Part shown: in pieces, positions 7,408 to 16,517 of the stretch
How the letters are laid out: each line of letters begins with the position of its first letter
Position numbering within the stretch: position 1 is the first letter of the stretch
Assembly (NCBI RefSeq): GCF_001854245.1
Contig: NZ_CP015381.1
Span: forward strand, 2,267,001 to 2,331,000
Direction of reading: 5' to 3'
DNA from: Desulfococcus multivorans
Lineage (GTDB): Bacteria > Desulfobacterota > Desulfobacteria > Desulfobacterales > Desulfococcaceae
Length of the DNA stretch: 64,000 nucleotides
Made by a program: the position numbers and the translations under genes
The notes under the pieces: generated by a model
The model's input: only the letters and a program-made list of their open reading frames with translations
Told to the model about the DNA's origin: nothing
Database searches by the model: none

Positions 7408-8760
7408 TCAATAACAGGTTATCCCGGTGTAGTTCTCGGGCGTGATCTTCAGCAGCTCGTCCTTTACCGCCTGGGAAACGTCGAGGCCGTCGATGAAATC
7501 GGCGATGGTCTGCCGATCGATCTGCCGGTGGGTTCGGGTGAGCTGCAGCAGGGCCTCATAGGGGTTGGGATAGGATTCCCGCCGCAGGATGGTCTGGATA
7601 GCCTCGGCGACCACGGCCCAGTTTCCCTGGAGATCCGCCGCAAGCCGATCTTCGTTCAGGATCAGCTTGTCGAGCCCTTTCATGAGGGAGCGGCAGGCGA
7701 TGAGGGAATGGGCTATGGGAACGCCGATGTTCCGCATGACCGTGGAATCGGTCAGGTCGCGCTGAAGCCGCGATATGGGCAGTTTGGCGCTGAGGTGCTC
7801 GAAAAGGGCGTTGGCGATGCCGAGATTGCCTTCGGAATTCTCGAAATCGATGGGGTTCACCTTATGGGGCATGGCCGAGGAACCGACCTCTCCGGCCTTG
7901 ATCTTCTGCTTGAAGTATTCCATGGAGATATAGGTCCAGATGTCCCGGTTCAGATCGATGAGGATGGTGTTGATCCGCTTCAGGTTGTCGAAAAAGGCGG
8001 CCATGTTGTCGTAATGCTCGATCTGGGTGGTGGTGCGGGAGCGGCTCAGTTCCAGGGTGTCTTCCACGAAGTCGTCGGCAAAGGCGATCCAGTCGATGTT
8101 GGGATATGCCGCGTGGTGGGCGTTGAAATTTCCCGTCGCACCGCCGAACTTGGCGGAAAAGGGCACCTGTTCGATCAGTGCGAGCTGCCGATCCATTCGC
8201 TCGACGAACACGAAGATTTCCTTGCCCAGCCGCGTCGGGGATGCCGGCTGCCCGTGGGTGCGGGCCAGCATGGGGACGGCTCTCCATTCCTCCGCTCTTT
8301 CGTGAAGCCGGTTCCGGATCTCGAAAAGCATGGGCTTCAGAACATCCTCCCACGCCGCCTTCATGGAGAGGGGGACAGCCGTGTTGTTGATGTCCTGGGA
8401 GGTGAGGCCGAAATGAATGAACTCCTTTGCGGTCGAAAGCCCCAGGGCATCGAATTTTTCCTTCAGAAAATATTCCACCGCCTTCACGTCGTGATTGGTC
8501 GATTTTTCGATCTCCTTGATCTTCCGGGCGTCCTCGGCCGTAAATTCCCGGTAAATCCGCTCCAGCGCTTTCAACTGTCCGGGCGCGATGCTTTTCAACT
8601 GGGGCAGCGGCATGTCACACAGAGCGATGAAATAGGCCACCTCCACCTGGACCCGGTATTTCATCAGAGCGCCTTCGGAAAAATAATCCCCGAGAATGCG
8701 CGTTGCCTTTCGATATCTGCCGTCGACCGGAGAAACGGCGTTCAAGCTGGAGAGTTCCAT
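7408..8760 (-). CDS. purB: Adenylosuccinate lyase
   Basis: PurB splits SAICAR and adenylosuccinate, each releasing fumarate, in purine synthesis. The 450-residue protein opens with 'MELSSLNAVSPVDGRYR', nearly the E. coli N terminus, and the length agrees with that subfamily (456 residues). The signature loop 'GSSAMPHKVNPIDFENSEG' of the fumarase/aspartase superfamily is present, as are 'SRTHGQPASP'-type ('LARTHGQPASPTRLG') substrate-binding residues and 'TNHDVKAVEYFLKEK'. The start at 8760 is set by homology and by AGAGGACAG upstream; the frame continues open further upstream but that part is not PurB. It diverges from sbcC. Confidence 0.95.
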   Translation of the reverse strand: MELSSLNAVSPVDGRYRKATRILGDYFSEGALMKYRVQVEVAYFIALCDMPLPQLKSIAPGQLKALERIYREFTAEDARKIKEIEKSTNHDVKAVEYFLKEKFDALGLSTAKEFIHFGLTSQDINNTAVPLSMKAAWEDVLKPMLFEIRNRLHERAEEWRAVPMLARTHGQPASPTRLGKEIFVFVERMDRQLALIEQVPFSAKFGGATGNFNAHHAAYPNIDWIAFADDFVEDTLELSRSRTTTQIEHYDNMAAFFDNLKRINTILIDLNRDIWTYISMEYFKQKIKAGEVGSSAMPHKVNPIDFENSEGNLGIANALFEHLSAKLPISRLQRDLTDSTVMRNIGVPIAHSLIACRSLMKGLDKLILNEDRLAADLQGNWAVVAEAIQTILRRESYPNPYEALLQLTRTHRQIDRQTIADFIDGLDVSQAVKDELLKITPENYTGITCY

Positions 8761-8961
8761 ATTCTGTCCTCTTTCGGTGTTATCGTATTTTGTAATCTCA
8801 GGCGTCGCCCCGGTACTGCGAGGCCGACGCGTTACCGGGAGCGGATGGCCGCCCGCGCCAAGAAGGATGGATCCTCGGGCAAGGCGGCGGTGCCTCTTCA
8901 TGCGCCATGGCAGCAACTTTGTTATAGGGGAAACGAAGCCGCGGTGTCAAGCAAGGGAATC

Positions 8962-8990
8962 TTGTATAAGCGCCCCGGTTTTGCTATAAG
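8962..8990 (+). promoter_or_regulatory. Candidate sigma-70-type promoter for sbcC
   Basis: TTGTAT and TATAAG are separated by 17 bases, about 50 bases ahead of the sbcC start codon. The -10 box matches the consensus in five of six positions, the -35 box in only three. It is a prediction from sequence pattern. Confidence 0.35.
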
Positions 8991-9039
8991 TCATGGTGAA
9001 GCATCGCTTAATTTTACGGCAACGGCAAAAGGGGCCTCC

Positions 9040-12000
9040 ATGAAGATACTCAACGTTCGCATTAAAAACATCAATTCACTGGCGGGAGAGCATGAAATCG
9101 CGTTCGAAAAGCCGCCGCTGAACGAAGTGGGGATATTCGCCATCACCGGTCCCAACGGTGCCGGAAAGAGTACGATTCTCGATGCCATCTGCCTGGCCCT
9201 TTACGGCCAGACCCCTCGCTTCAAGGCGCGGAGCGAACAGGTGATGACCCGGCGGGCCTCGGATTGTTTCGCCGAGGTGACCTTTTCGCTCGATGAGCGG
9301 TGCTACCGGTCCCGCTGGTCGGCCCGGCGCGTGAACGGGGCCGTGCAGACCGCGATGCAGCTCAGCCGGATCAACGGTGAAGAGACGCTGCTCAAGGAAA
9401 CGGTCAACTCGGTGCGGGAGGAAGTCGGCCGCCTGACCGGTCTAGACTTCAAGCGGTTTTCACGCTCGGTGCTGCTCCCTCAAGGCGAATTCGCCGCCTT
9501 TCTTCACGCCCTTTCCAACGAGCGGGTGGAGGTGATCGACAAGATCGTCGGCAAGGAAGCCTATCAGGAGCACTGCGAGCATATTCTGAAGGCGGCCGAA
9601 AGCGAGAATGAGCGTCTCATCGTTCAAAAGGAGGCCCTTGCCGGGATGCCCGTTCCCGAATCGGACGCTGTCTTGCGGGAAGAACTCGAAGCCGCCGAAA
9701 GCGCTTATCTTTCGGCGTCGACGAAGCGTGACGCGCTTAAAGAGGAGCAGGATCGGATCCGACGCCGGGAACGCGATCGGCAGGTCTATCAGGACAACCA
9801 GATCGCTCTCAGCAGCGCGCTCGCCCGCAAGGAGGCCCTGCGGGACGAGATCGACCGGCTCGAGCGGGCCAGGGCGGCGGCGGGGTTTCAGGCGGATCTG
9901 GAAACCTACGAGGCCCAGGTATCGGCCGCTGCCGAAGCGGAGAAACGCTTCTCGACGTTGACCGCGTCCGTCGAAGCCTACCGGGAGCAGATCGCTACCC
10001 TATCGGAAAAAAACCGGAGCAACCGGCAGGCCCTGGACGAAGCCGAACGCCGCATCGCTGCGGACGCCGATATTTTCGAAGCGGCGCTTGCCGTGGACAA
10101 AGAGATCGAGGCCGCTGCAAATGCTTTTCGGGAACAGGTCGATCGATATGAAGCCATAGAACGTGAACGGAAAGAAAATCTTCAGGCCCAGGCCGGAATC
10201 AGGGACGAGATCGACCGGAACGCATCGGATCTCGCGGCAACGGAAAAATGGCTGGAAAAACATGCCGTCGTCGAGACACTCGGGGAAGCTTCACCCGGCA
10301 TACAGGATACCGTAACCCGCCTGAAGGCCGTTCGGGAAAAGATCCAACAGCAGGACGCCAAACGGCAGGCGTCGCTCCAGAAGCTGGCATCGGCCCGGGA
10401 ATTTCTGGAAAAGGCCCGGGCGTCCCACGCCAAAAGCCTGAAGAAGGTGGAGGTCCTCAAAGCCCGCAAGGCCGGCCAGGAGGAGACCGCCGCCGCGATC
10501 CTGGCCGATCAATCCCCCGAGGATTTCGAAATCGGGGTTCAGCAGAACATCCGCCGCCTCAAAAACGTCAAGCTGCTCCTCAGGACGGCCAAGCGGTATC
10601 AGAGACAGATGTCCGGAAACGGCGCCTCCGTCGAAGAGATGCTCCGCCAAAAGGAAGCCGAGCTGGAAGCGCTGGACGACACCTTTGCGTCCCAACAGAC
10701 GGCCATGGTGAATTTCGAGAAGAAGATCCAATTCGACGAGGAGCGCTCCCAACTGACGGCCGGCTCCCCGTGTCCACTGTGCGGTTCCCTGGACCACCCC
10801 TATGCCGCTGATGAAACGGATGCCAAAAATGCCCGCAGGACGCTCAAGGGCATGAAAAAAGAGCTCCGGAAGATGTTGAAGGCCCGGAACAGACTCTTCA
10901 GCCGAATCAAGGGCCTGAAAAAACGCCTGTCACGCATGGACAGCTACGGCGCCCAGTGGACAGAGCTTCTGGAAGAGAGCGGATACGACTGGCCGACAGG
11001 GGATGTCGACGCTGCGAAACAGGCGCTTCGGGACCTTCGGCAGGAGGTCCGGCAGGGTAAAAAAGCGCTCAAGGTCGTCAAACGCCGCGAGGGCAGGACG
11101 AGACGCATGACCCAGGCTGTGGAGAGCGCAGCGGAAAGGATGCGGGAGCGCCAGTCGATGCTCGAAGAGCAGGAAGGCGAGATGACCCTTCACCGCAAGC
11201 TGCTGTCGTCCATCGAACAGGCGTCGGCCGAATTGACGCGTCAGGAGGAGGAGCTGGCCGCATCTCTGTCATCGGCCGTCGCGCCCTTCGAAGCGGATGT
11301 GCCCCGGCGGGGGGCGGAGGATGCCTTCATCCTGAATCTCATGGCGAGGCTGGATGAATATCGGGCCCGGCAAAACCGGCGGACCGCGCTCATCGAGGAG
11401 GGCGAACAGCTCGCGGACCGCGCACGCCGCCTGCCCGATGCCGTAAAAGCCCTTAAAACCGAGGCCGAAGCCTTGGAAGGCGAGATCGAGGAGCGCCAGA
11501 AGCATCTGAATCAGCTGAAGACCGATCGGCAAAAACGGTTTGGCGAGGACGATCCCCTGCGCAGGAAGGCGACCCTTTCAGATGAGATCGCGGCCCTGAC
11601 CGCTGAAAAAGAGCGGATTCTCTCGGAAATTCAGACGTCCGAGGCGGCTCTTACGGCAGCGGAAGCGGCCCTGGCGGAAGCGCGGGATGCTCATGGGCGG
11701 GCCGTCACCGCCCGGGACACCACCCAAAGGATCCTCAAGAACAAGGTCATCGCCGCGTCGGTGTTCAGAAACCTGGACGAGGTGCGGGAGAGCTTTATCT
11801 CCGAAGAAGAAAAAGCGATTATCGAGACCCATGTCCACCAGGTCGAAGCGGAGATCCGATCCTGCCGCAACACCATTGAAAAAATCAGGATTTCCGAAGA
11901 GGCGGTCCCTTCCGACCGGTCCGCCGCCGAGGTTGAACTCGCGATGGATGATGCGGAAAAAGCCCTCTCCCGGTTGAAAGACGATCTCGACCGCCTGACG

Positions 12001-12639
12001 GAAAGAGAAGCGGCAGCGAAGCGCCTCAAAGTTGAATACACGGCTGCACGCAAGGAACTGGAGGCCCTGGAAAAGCGCTGTGACGCGCTGAACGCCCTCA
12101 AACTCGCCATCGATTCCGGAGACGATGCAGAGGTCAGAAGGGACTTCCACGAAGAGATGTTCAAGAAGCTCCTGGAAAAAGCCGGCGGATACGTGGGGAT
12201 GCTGAACGCCCGGCGATACAGGATCTGCCAGGCGGAAAAGGACCCCTTCGGGATCGAGGTGGAGGTCGCCGCCGTCGGAGAGCGGAACGGTGAGAGGATC
12301 CGTCGGCCCGTAGAAGGCCTTTCAGGGGGAGAAACCTTTGTGATCAGTCTCGGCATGGCCCTGGCATTGTCCGACCTCACCAACGGCACCCGAAAGATCC
12401 AGTCGCTCTTCATCGACGAAGGCTTCGGTTATCTCGACGACGAGAACCTGACCCAGGTCATCAACACCCTCAACGAACACCTCAAGGTCAACGGCAAAAG
12501 GGTGGGGGTCATCTCTCATGTCAGCCGCCTCGACGATGAATTTCAGACGAAAATCCAGGTCATACCGGAGCCGGACGGCACAACCCGCCTGGAAGTGCTG
12601 CCGAAGGAAAGACCTGTTGACGCGCCCAGTGCCTCGTGA
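9040..12639 (+). CDS. sbcC: Exonuclease SbcC (Rad50-like ATPase)
   Basis: The 1199-residue protein has the layout of SbcC, the ATPase subunit of the SbcCD nuclease that cleaves DNA hairpins and processes double-strand breaks. Walker A 'GPNGAGKST' is at residues 37-45. Long charged coiled coils flank a zinc hook 'CPLC' at residues 578-581. The ABC signature 'GLSGGETFVISL' is near 1093, followed by Walker B 'SLFIDEGFGYLDD' near 1122. The length is slightly above the E. coli protein (1048). The ATG at 9040 is chosen because the protein begins there with 'MKILNVRIKNINSL' and AAAAGGGG precedes it. The nuclease partner sbcD, usually adjacent, is not in this window. Confidence 0.93.
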   Translation: MKILNVRIKNINSLAGEHEIAFEKPPLNEVGIFAITGPNGAGKSTILDAICLALYGQTPRFKARSEQVMTRRASDCFAEVTFSLDERCYRSRWSARRVNGAVQTAMQLSRINGEETLLKETVNSVREEVGRLTGLDFKRFSRSVLLPQGEFAAFLHALSNERVEVIDKIVGKEAYQEHCEHILKAAESENERLIVQKEALAGMPVPESDAVLREELEAAESAYLSASTKRDALKEEQDRIRRRERDRQVYQDNQIALSSALARKEALRDEIDRLERARAAAGFQADLETYEAQVSAAAEAEKRFSTLTASVEAYREQIATLSEKNRSNRQALDEAERRIAADADIFEAALAVDKEIEAAANAFREQVDRYEAIERERKENLQAQAGIRDEIDRNASDLAATEKWLEKHAVVETLGEASPGIQDTVTRLKAVREKIQQQDAKRQASLQKLASAREFLEKARASHAKSLKKVEVLKARKAGQEETAAAILADQSPEDFEIGVQQNIRRLKNVKLLLRTAKRYQRQMSGNGASVEEMLRQKEAELEALDDTFASQQTAMVNFEKKIQFDEERSQLTAGSPCPLCGSLDHPYAADETDAKNARRTLKGMKKELRKMLKARNRLFSRIKGLKKRLSRMDSYGAQWTELLEESGYDWPTGDVDAAKQALRDLRQEVRQGKKALKVVKRREGRTRRMTQAVESAAERMRERQSMLEEQEGEMTLHRKLLSSIEQASAELTRQEEELAASLSSAVAPFEADVPRRGAEDAFILNLMARLDEYRARQNRRTALIEEGEQLADRARRLPDAVKALKTEAEALEGEIEERQKHLNQLKTDRQKRFGEDDPLRRKATLSDEIAALTAEKERILSEIQTSEAALTAAEAALAEARDAHGRAVTARDTTQRILKNKVIAASVFRNLDEVRESFISEEEKAIIETHVHQVEAEIRSCRNTIEKIRISEEAVPSDRSAAEVELAMDDAEKALSRLKDDLDRLTEREAAAKRLKVEYTAARKELEALEKRCDALNALKLAIDSGDDAEVRRDFHEEMFKKLLEKAGGYVGMLNARRYRICQAEKDPFGIEVEVAAVGERNGERIRRPVEGLSGGETFVISLGMALALSDLTNGTRKIQSLFIDEGFGYLDDENLTQVINTLNEHLKVNGKRVGVISHVSRLDDEFQTKIQVIPEPDGTTRLEVLPKERPVDAPSAS

Positions 12640-12660
12640 TGCCGCACGGTGACGGAAAAA

Positions 12661-12740
12661 GGCTGAAGACTGAAGGGGGCACAAAAACCCCATTTGCCGA
12701 AGACGTACCCCTTCAGCCTTCAGTCTTCAGTCTTCAGCCT
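12661..12740. repeat. Heptamer-arm intergenic element (copy B)
   Basis: The left arm has two heptamers (GGCTGAA, GACTGAA), then a core starting GGGGGCACAAAAACC and ending CCCC, then a right arm of four heptamers of TTCAGYC type. The arms are complementary, so the whole can fold as a long hairpin. The core is in inverse orientation relative to the copy at 21963. It lies between sbcC and maf. Confidence 0.85.
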
Positions 12741-12782
12741 CTAAAAGTTGAAAAAGCCCCCGGGATCTGTTAAAAGTCCGAC

Positions 12783-13400
12783 ATGCCGTCCACACGAAAA
12801 CAACACCATCTGATTCTGGCCTCCCGGTCCCCCCGCCGTAAATATCTGCTGCGCAAGGCCGGGCTCGTGTTCGAGGTGATTCCCGGCACCTTCGATGAAA
12901 GCGCCGTTCCCTTGACCGACCCCGGCGACTACGTCAAGACGCTGGCCCGCGCCAAGGCCGAGGAGATTGCCGTTCGCCGTCCGGAGGCCTGGGTCATCGG
13001 GGCCGACACCATCGTCTTCATCGAGGGCGCCGTCCTGGGCAAACCCGCGTCCAGGACGGCGGCACGGGAGATGCTTCGCCGCCTCAGCGGACAAACCCAC
13101 CAGGTCTACACGGGGTATGCCGTCTGTTGCCGTGCCGCAGGTCGGATGATTACGGAGGCCGTCAGGACCGACGTCCGCTTCAAGGAACTCACCGAAGCGG
13201 AGATCGAGTGGTATATCCAGACCGGCGAACCTTTCGACAAGGCCGGCGCCTACGCCATTCAGGGCCTCGGCACCTTTCTCGTCCGCAGCATCAACGGCTC
13301 CTATACCAATGTCGTCGGGCTGCCGGTGTGCGAGGTGATCGAAGCGTTGATCCGGGAGGGCGCCGTTTTTCTGGAAGGCAGTGAAGGCGCATCATCGTGA
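12783..13400 (+). CDS. Maf-type nucleoside triphosphate pyrophosphatase
   Basis: The 205-residue protein is a Maf family enzyme, which hydrolyses dTTP/UTP or modified nucleotides to monophosphates. It shows the N-terminal 'LILASRSPRRKYLL' phosphate-binding motif, the 'VIGADTIV' block with the catalytic aspartate, 'LGKPASRTAAREMLRRLSG', and 'DKAGAYAIQGLG' near the C terminus. The 'YAIQG' block is typical of the YhdE-like (dTTP/UTP) branch. No strong Shine-Dalgarno sequence is seen. Its last bases overlap the queH start, so the two are translationally coupled. Confidence 0.9.
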   Translation: MPSTRKQHHLILASRSPRRKYLLRKAGLVFEVIPGTFDESAVPLTDPGDYVKTLARAKAEEIAVRRPEAWVIGADTIVFIEGAVLGKPASRTAAREMLRRLSGQTHQVYTGYAVCCRAAGRMITEAVRTDVRFKELTEAEIEWYIQTGEPFDKAGAYAIQGLGTFLVRSINGSYTNVVGLPVCEVIEALIREGAVFLEGSEGASS

Positions 13401-13945
13401 CGGCGGAAAAACGCATTCTCGTTCACATGTGCTGCGGCCCCTGCAGCATTTATCCGGTCCAGGTGCTGCGGGAGGCCGGGATGACGGTCATGGGGTTTTA
13501 CTACGGTCACAACATCCACCCCTACACCGAATGCCGCCGGCGTCGCGAAACCCTTGACCAATACGCCGAAACCGCGGGGTTCAAGGTCATCCACCAGAAG
13601 GATTACGACCTTGAAGGCTTCCTGAGGAGCGTCGTCTTCCGGGAGGCCGACCGTTGCCGGTACTGCTACCACGACCGTCTCAAGAGCACGGCCCTTCTGG
13701 CCGGGCGGGGCCGTTTCGATTTTTTTACCAGCACGCTGCTCTACAGCCGGTACCAGAAGCACGACGTGATCCGCGCCATGGGCGAATCCCTGGCCAAATC
13801 GACGGGTGTGCCTTTTTTTTACCATGACTTTCGGGAGGGCTGGGAAGAGGGGATAGCGGCCTCGAAACGTCTGGGGATGTACCGCCAGCAATACTGCGGC
13901 TGCATCTACAGTGAAGCGGAGCGCTATCGCAAAAAACGCTCCTGA
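13397..13945 (+). CDS. queH: Epoxyqueuosine reductase QueH
   Basis: QueH performs the last step of queuosine synthesis, reducing epoxyqueuosine in tRNA, and replaces QueG in many anaerobes. The 182-residue protein has the family features: 'HMCCGPCSIYP' at the N terminus, 'FYYGHNIHPYTECRRR', 'DRCRYCYHDRL' and a C-terminal 'YRQQYCGCIYSE'. The cysteines bind an iron-sulfur cluster and a metal in characterised members. The GTG start overlaps the maf stop by four bases (GTGA). The 3' end overlaps the convergent amidohydrolase gene by 22 bases. Confidence 0.92.
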   Translation: MTAEKRILVHMCCGPCSIYPVQVLREAGMTVMGFYYGHNIHPYTECRRRRETLDQYAETAGFKVIHQKDYDLEGFLRSVVFREADRCRYCYHDRLKSTALLAGRGRFDFFTSTLLYSRYQKHDVIRAMGESLAKSTGVPFFYHDFREGWEEGIAASKRLGMYRQQYCGCIYSEAERYRKKRS

Positions 13946-15117
13946 GGATCCAGAGAACCGTCGAACCGCCGACTGGTGGACAATATTTCCGGGAGACGAT
14001 CCGGCGGACCTTCCACTGCGATAAATCGCGCCGGGTTCCCCACACGGATCTCACGGTTGCCGGGAAGGTCCAGGAGGTCGCCCCCCACCCTTATCGCGCA
14101 GGCCAGGGCGCCTTCGATGGAAAAGCCCGCCGCCGTGAGAATCCCGAGCTCCTCCCCCACGGCCTGCCCATGGTGCACCCCCAGGCTTCCGGCATCGGTG
14201 CCCACGGCGATGCGCACCCCCAGGTCCCGCCCGAGGCGGATCTGTGCAAGTTGATGCCGGAAGTTCCTCATGGCCGTCGCCGCCTCGGGCGCGTCCTGGG
14301 GCAGCATACGGGCATAGGCCTTCATGGTGACGGCCGTGGGCACCCACACCGTGCCCATGTCGGCCATGCGCCGGAGATTCTCCTCCCCCATGAAAAATCC
14401 GTGCTCCACCGAATCGCAGCCGGCCTCGACCGCAATCGCCACCGGCGTTTCGCCGTTGCAGTGAACCATGACCTTGAGCCCCCTGGCGTGGGCAGCCGCC
14501 ACTGCGGCCCGCAGCTCCTTCAGGGTGAACTGGGGGGCTGTCTGCCGTCCGAAATGGACCAGGCTGTTCAATCCGGAATTGACGATCTTGACGTGGTCGA
14601 CCGGTGCCGTCATTTCCCGGATCGCCTCTGCAAGGGACTGCCCCGGCAGGGGCGGACGGCCGATCAGACGCCCGTAGCGCCCCTGCGCCCGAAAGGCCCG
14701 CCCGGCAGCCCGGACGGTCATCCCGGCCGGTATTGCCGGGGCCTCTTCGGTCTTGTACCGGAGGGCGTGGCCGCCGTAGTCCCCCCCGTCCCGCACGGCA
14801 ACCACGCCATGGGCGGCCGCCCGGGCGAGATGCCCGGCGATCGCCTGTCGGATCTCTTCGAAGTCGGCCGCGAGCTGGCGGTGTCGAACCTCCGGGTCGG
14901 CGGTTCCCGACATGAACAGATGACAGTGGGCATCCACCAGCCCCGGGAGGACGGTGTAACGGGACCAATCGAGACATCGGCGGGCCGGATCGGCGAACGT
15001 CTTCGCCTCGCGGGCATCCCGAATGTCCCGAATGACCCCGTTTTCGACCGTGATCACCTGATCGGCTGACGCAGCGGCGCCGGTGCCGTCGATCAATCGG
15101 CCGACATGGATCCGCAT
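13924..15117 (-). CDS. Amidohydrolase family protein
   Basis: The 397-residue protein belongs to the metal-dependent amidohydrolase superfamily. It begins with the small beta-sandwich ('IHVGRLIDGTGAAASAD', 'TVLPGLVDAHCHLF'), where the H-C-H pair provides metal ligands. Further ligands are 'VMVHCNG', 'SVEHGFF' and 'VGTDAGSLG', and the closing strand is 'IRVGNPARFIAV'. The lysine-like position 'VKIVNSG' resembles imidazolonepropionase or prolidase-type members. The substrate cannot be named. It starts three bases after gdhA ends, so it is probably the last gene of the PPDK_N-gdhA-amidohydrolase operon. Confidence 0.85.
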   Translation of the reverse strand: MRIHVGRLIDGTGAAASADQVITVENGVIRDIRDAREAKTFADPARRCLDWSRYTVLPGLVDAHCHLFMSGTADPEVRHRQLAADFEEIRQAIAGHLARAAAHGVVAVRDGGDYGGHALRYKTEEAPAIPAGMTVRAAGRAFRAQGRYGRLIGRPPLPGQSLAEAIREMTAPVDHVKIVNSGLNSLVHFGRQTAPQFTLKELRAAVAAAHARGLKVMVHCNGETPVAIAVEAGCDSVEHGFFMGEENLRRMADMGTVWVPTAVTMKAYARMLPQDAPEAATAMRNFRHQLAQIRLGRDLGVRIAVGTDAGSLGVHHGQAVGEELGILTAAGFSIEGALACAIRVGGDLLDLPGNREIRVGNPARFIAVEGPPDRLPEILSTSRRFDGSLDPQERFLR

Positions 15118-15120
15118 CCC

Positions 15121-16470
15121 TTACACAACTCCCTGGTCGAGCATGGCATTGACCACCTTCACGAAACCGGCGATGTTTGCACCGGCCAGGTAATTTCCAG
15201 GATCATTGTATTCCTTTGCGGCATCGAGGCAGGTCTTGTGGATGGATTTCATGATGATCTTGAGTCGATCGTCAACCTCTTCACGCGGCCAGTTGAGGCG
15301 CATGCTGTTCTGGGACATCTCGAGGCCCGATACGGCGACCCCGCCGGCGTTGGAGGCCTTGCCCGGCGCATAGAGGATCTTTCGGTCGAGGAAGATGTTG
15401 ACGGCATCGGGGGTCGAGGGCATGTTGGCTCCCTCACATACCAGGAAAACGCCGTTTCTGATCAGATTTTCAGCATCTTTTTCGTTGATTTCGTTCTCGG
15501 TGGCGCAGGGCATGGCGCAGTCGGCCGGATGATCCCAGATGGCATTGCACCCCTTGGCAGGATCGGCTTCCGTGTAAACAACACCGGGATATTTTTCTAC
15601 ATACTCCTTGATCCGCCCCCGGCGAACATTTTTGAGGCGTTTGACAAAGTCCAGCTTGTTCTTGTCGATTCCTTCTTCGTCGTAGATGCTTCCCGAAGAA
15701 TCGGAGAGGGTGACCACCTTTGCGCCCAGTTCAATCAGCTTCTCGACGGTGAACTGCGCCACGTTGCCCGACCCGGAGACGAGAACGGTCTTGCCGGACA
15801 GGTCCTTGTTCCGGGTCGCCAGCATCTCCGCGGCAAAATAGACCGCACCGTAACCTGTGGCTTCGGGCCGAATGAGACTTCCGCCCCAGTTGATGCTCTT
15901 GCCGGTGAGGACACCCGTGAACTCGTTGGACAGTTTTTTATACATGCCGAAGAGATATCCGATCTCCCGGGCGCCCACGCCGATATCTCCGGCGGGCACG
16001 TCGGTGTTCGGGCCGATGTGGCGGTAGAGCTCGGCCATGAAACTCTGACAGAACCGCATCACCTCGATATCGGATTTTCCCTTGGGATCGAAATCCGATC
16101 CGCCCTTGCCGCCGCCCATGGGCAGGGTTGTCAGGGCGTTCTTGAAGACCTGCTCGAAGGCCAGGAATTTGAGGATGCTGAGGTTGACGGAAGGATGAAA
16201 CCTGAGGCCGCCCTTGTAAGGGCCGATGGCGCTGTTCATCTCGATCCGAAACCCTCTGTTGACCCGGACCTGTCCCTGGTCGTCCATCCAGGGTACCCTG
16301 AACATGATAGTTCGCTCGGGTTCGACGATCCGCTCCAGAATAGCGGCCTGACGATATTCCGGATTGCGGTCTAGAACCGGTCGGATGGTTTCCATTACCT
16401 CCTGAACGGCCTGATGAAACTCTTTCTGTCCCGGATCCTTTTCCTTGATCAATGTCAATATGTCGTTCAT
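15121..16470 (-). CDS. gdhA: Glutamate dehydrogenase (NADP-dependent type)
   Basis: The enzyme interconverts glutamate with 2-oxoglutarate and ammonia. The 449-residue length and 'MNSAIGPYKGGLRFHPSV' and 'LPMGGGKGGSDFDPKGKS' blocks (with the catalytic lysine) match the hexameric bacterial NADP-type enzymes. The dinucleotide-binding region reads 'VLVSGSGNVAQFTVEKLIEL'. The start has GGAGGTTGA just upstream. It lies 47 bases after the upstream PPDK_N-domain gene and directly precedes the amidohydrolase gene, all on the minus strand. Confidence 0.95.
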   Translation of the reverse strand: MNDILTLIKEKDPGQKEFHQAVQEVMETIRPVLDRNPEYRQAAILERIVEPERTIMFRVPWMDDQGQVRVNRGFRIEMNSAIGPYKGGLRFHPSVNLSILKFLAFEQVFKNALTTLPMGGGKGGSDFDPKGKSDIEVMRFCQSFMAELYRHIGPNTDVPAGDIGVGAREIGYLFGMYKKLSNEFTGVLTGKSINWGGSLIRPEATGYGAVYFAAEMLATRNKDLSGKTVLVSGSGNVAQFTVEKLIELGAKVVTLSDSSGSIYDEEGIDKNKLDFVKRLKNVRRGRIKEYVEKYPGVVYTEADPAKGCNAIWDHPADCAMPCATENEINEKDAENLIRNGVFLVCEGANMPSTPDAVNIFLDRKILYAPGKASNAGGVAVSGLEMSQNSMRLNWPREEVDDRLKIIMKSIHKTCLDAAKEYNDPGNYLAGANIAGFVKVVNAMLDQGVV

Positions 16471-16517
16471 TCAACCTCCATACGTCGTTCAACTCCAGAT
16501 TAAAATGATGAGCGGCG

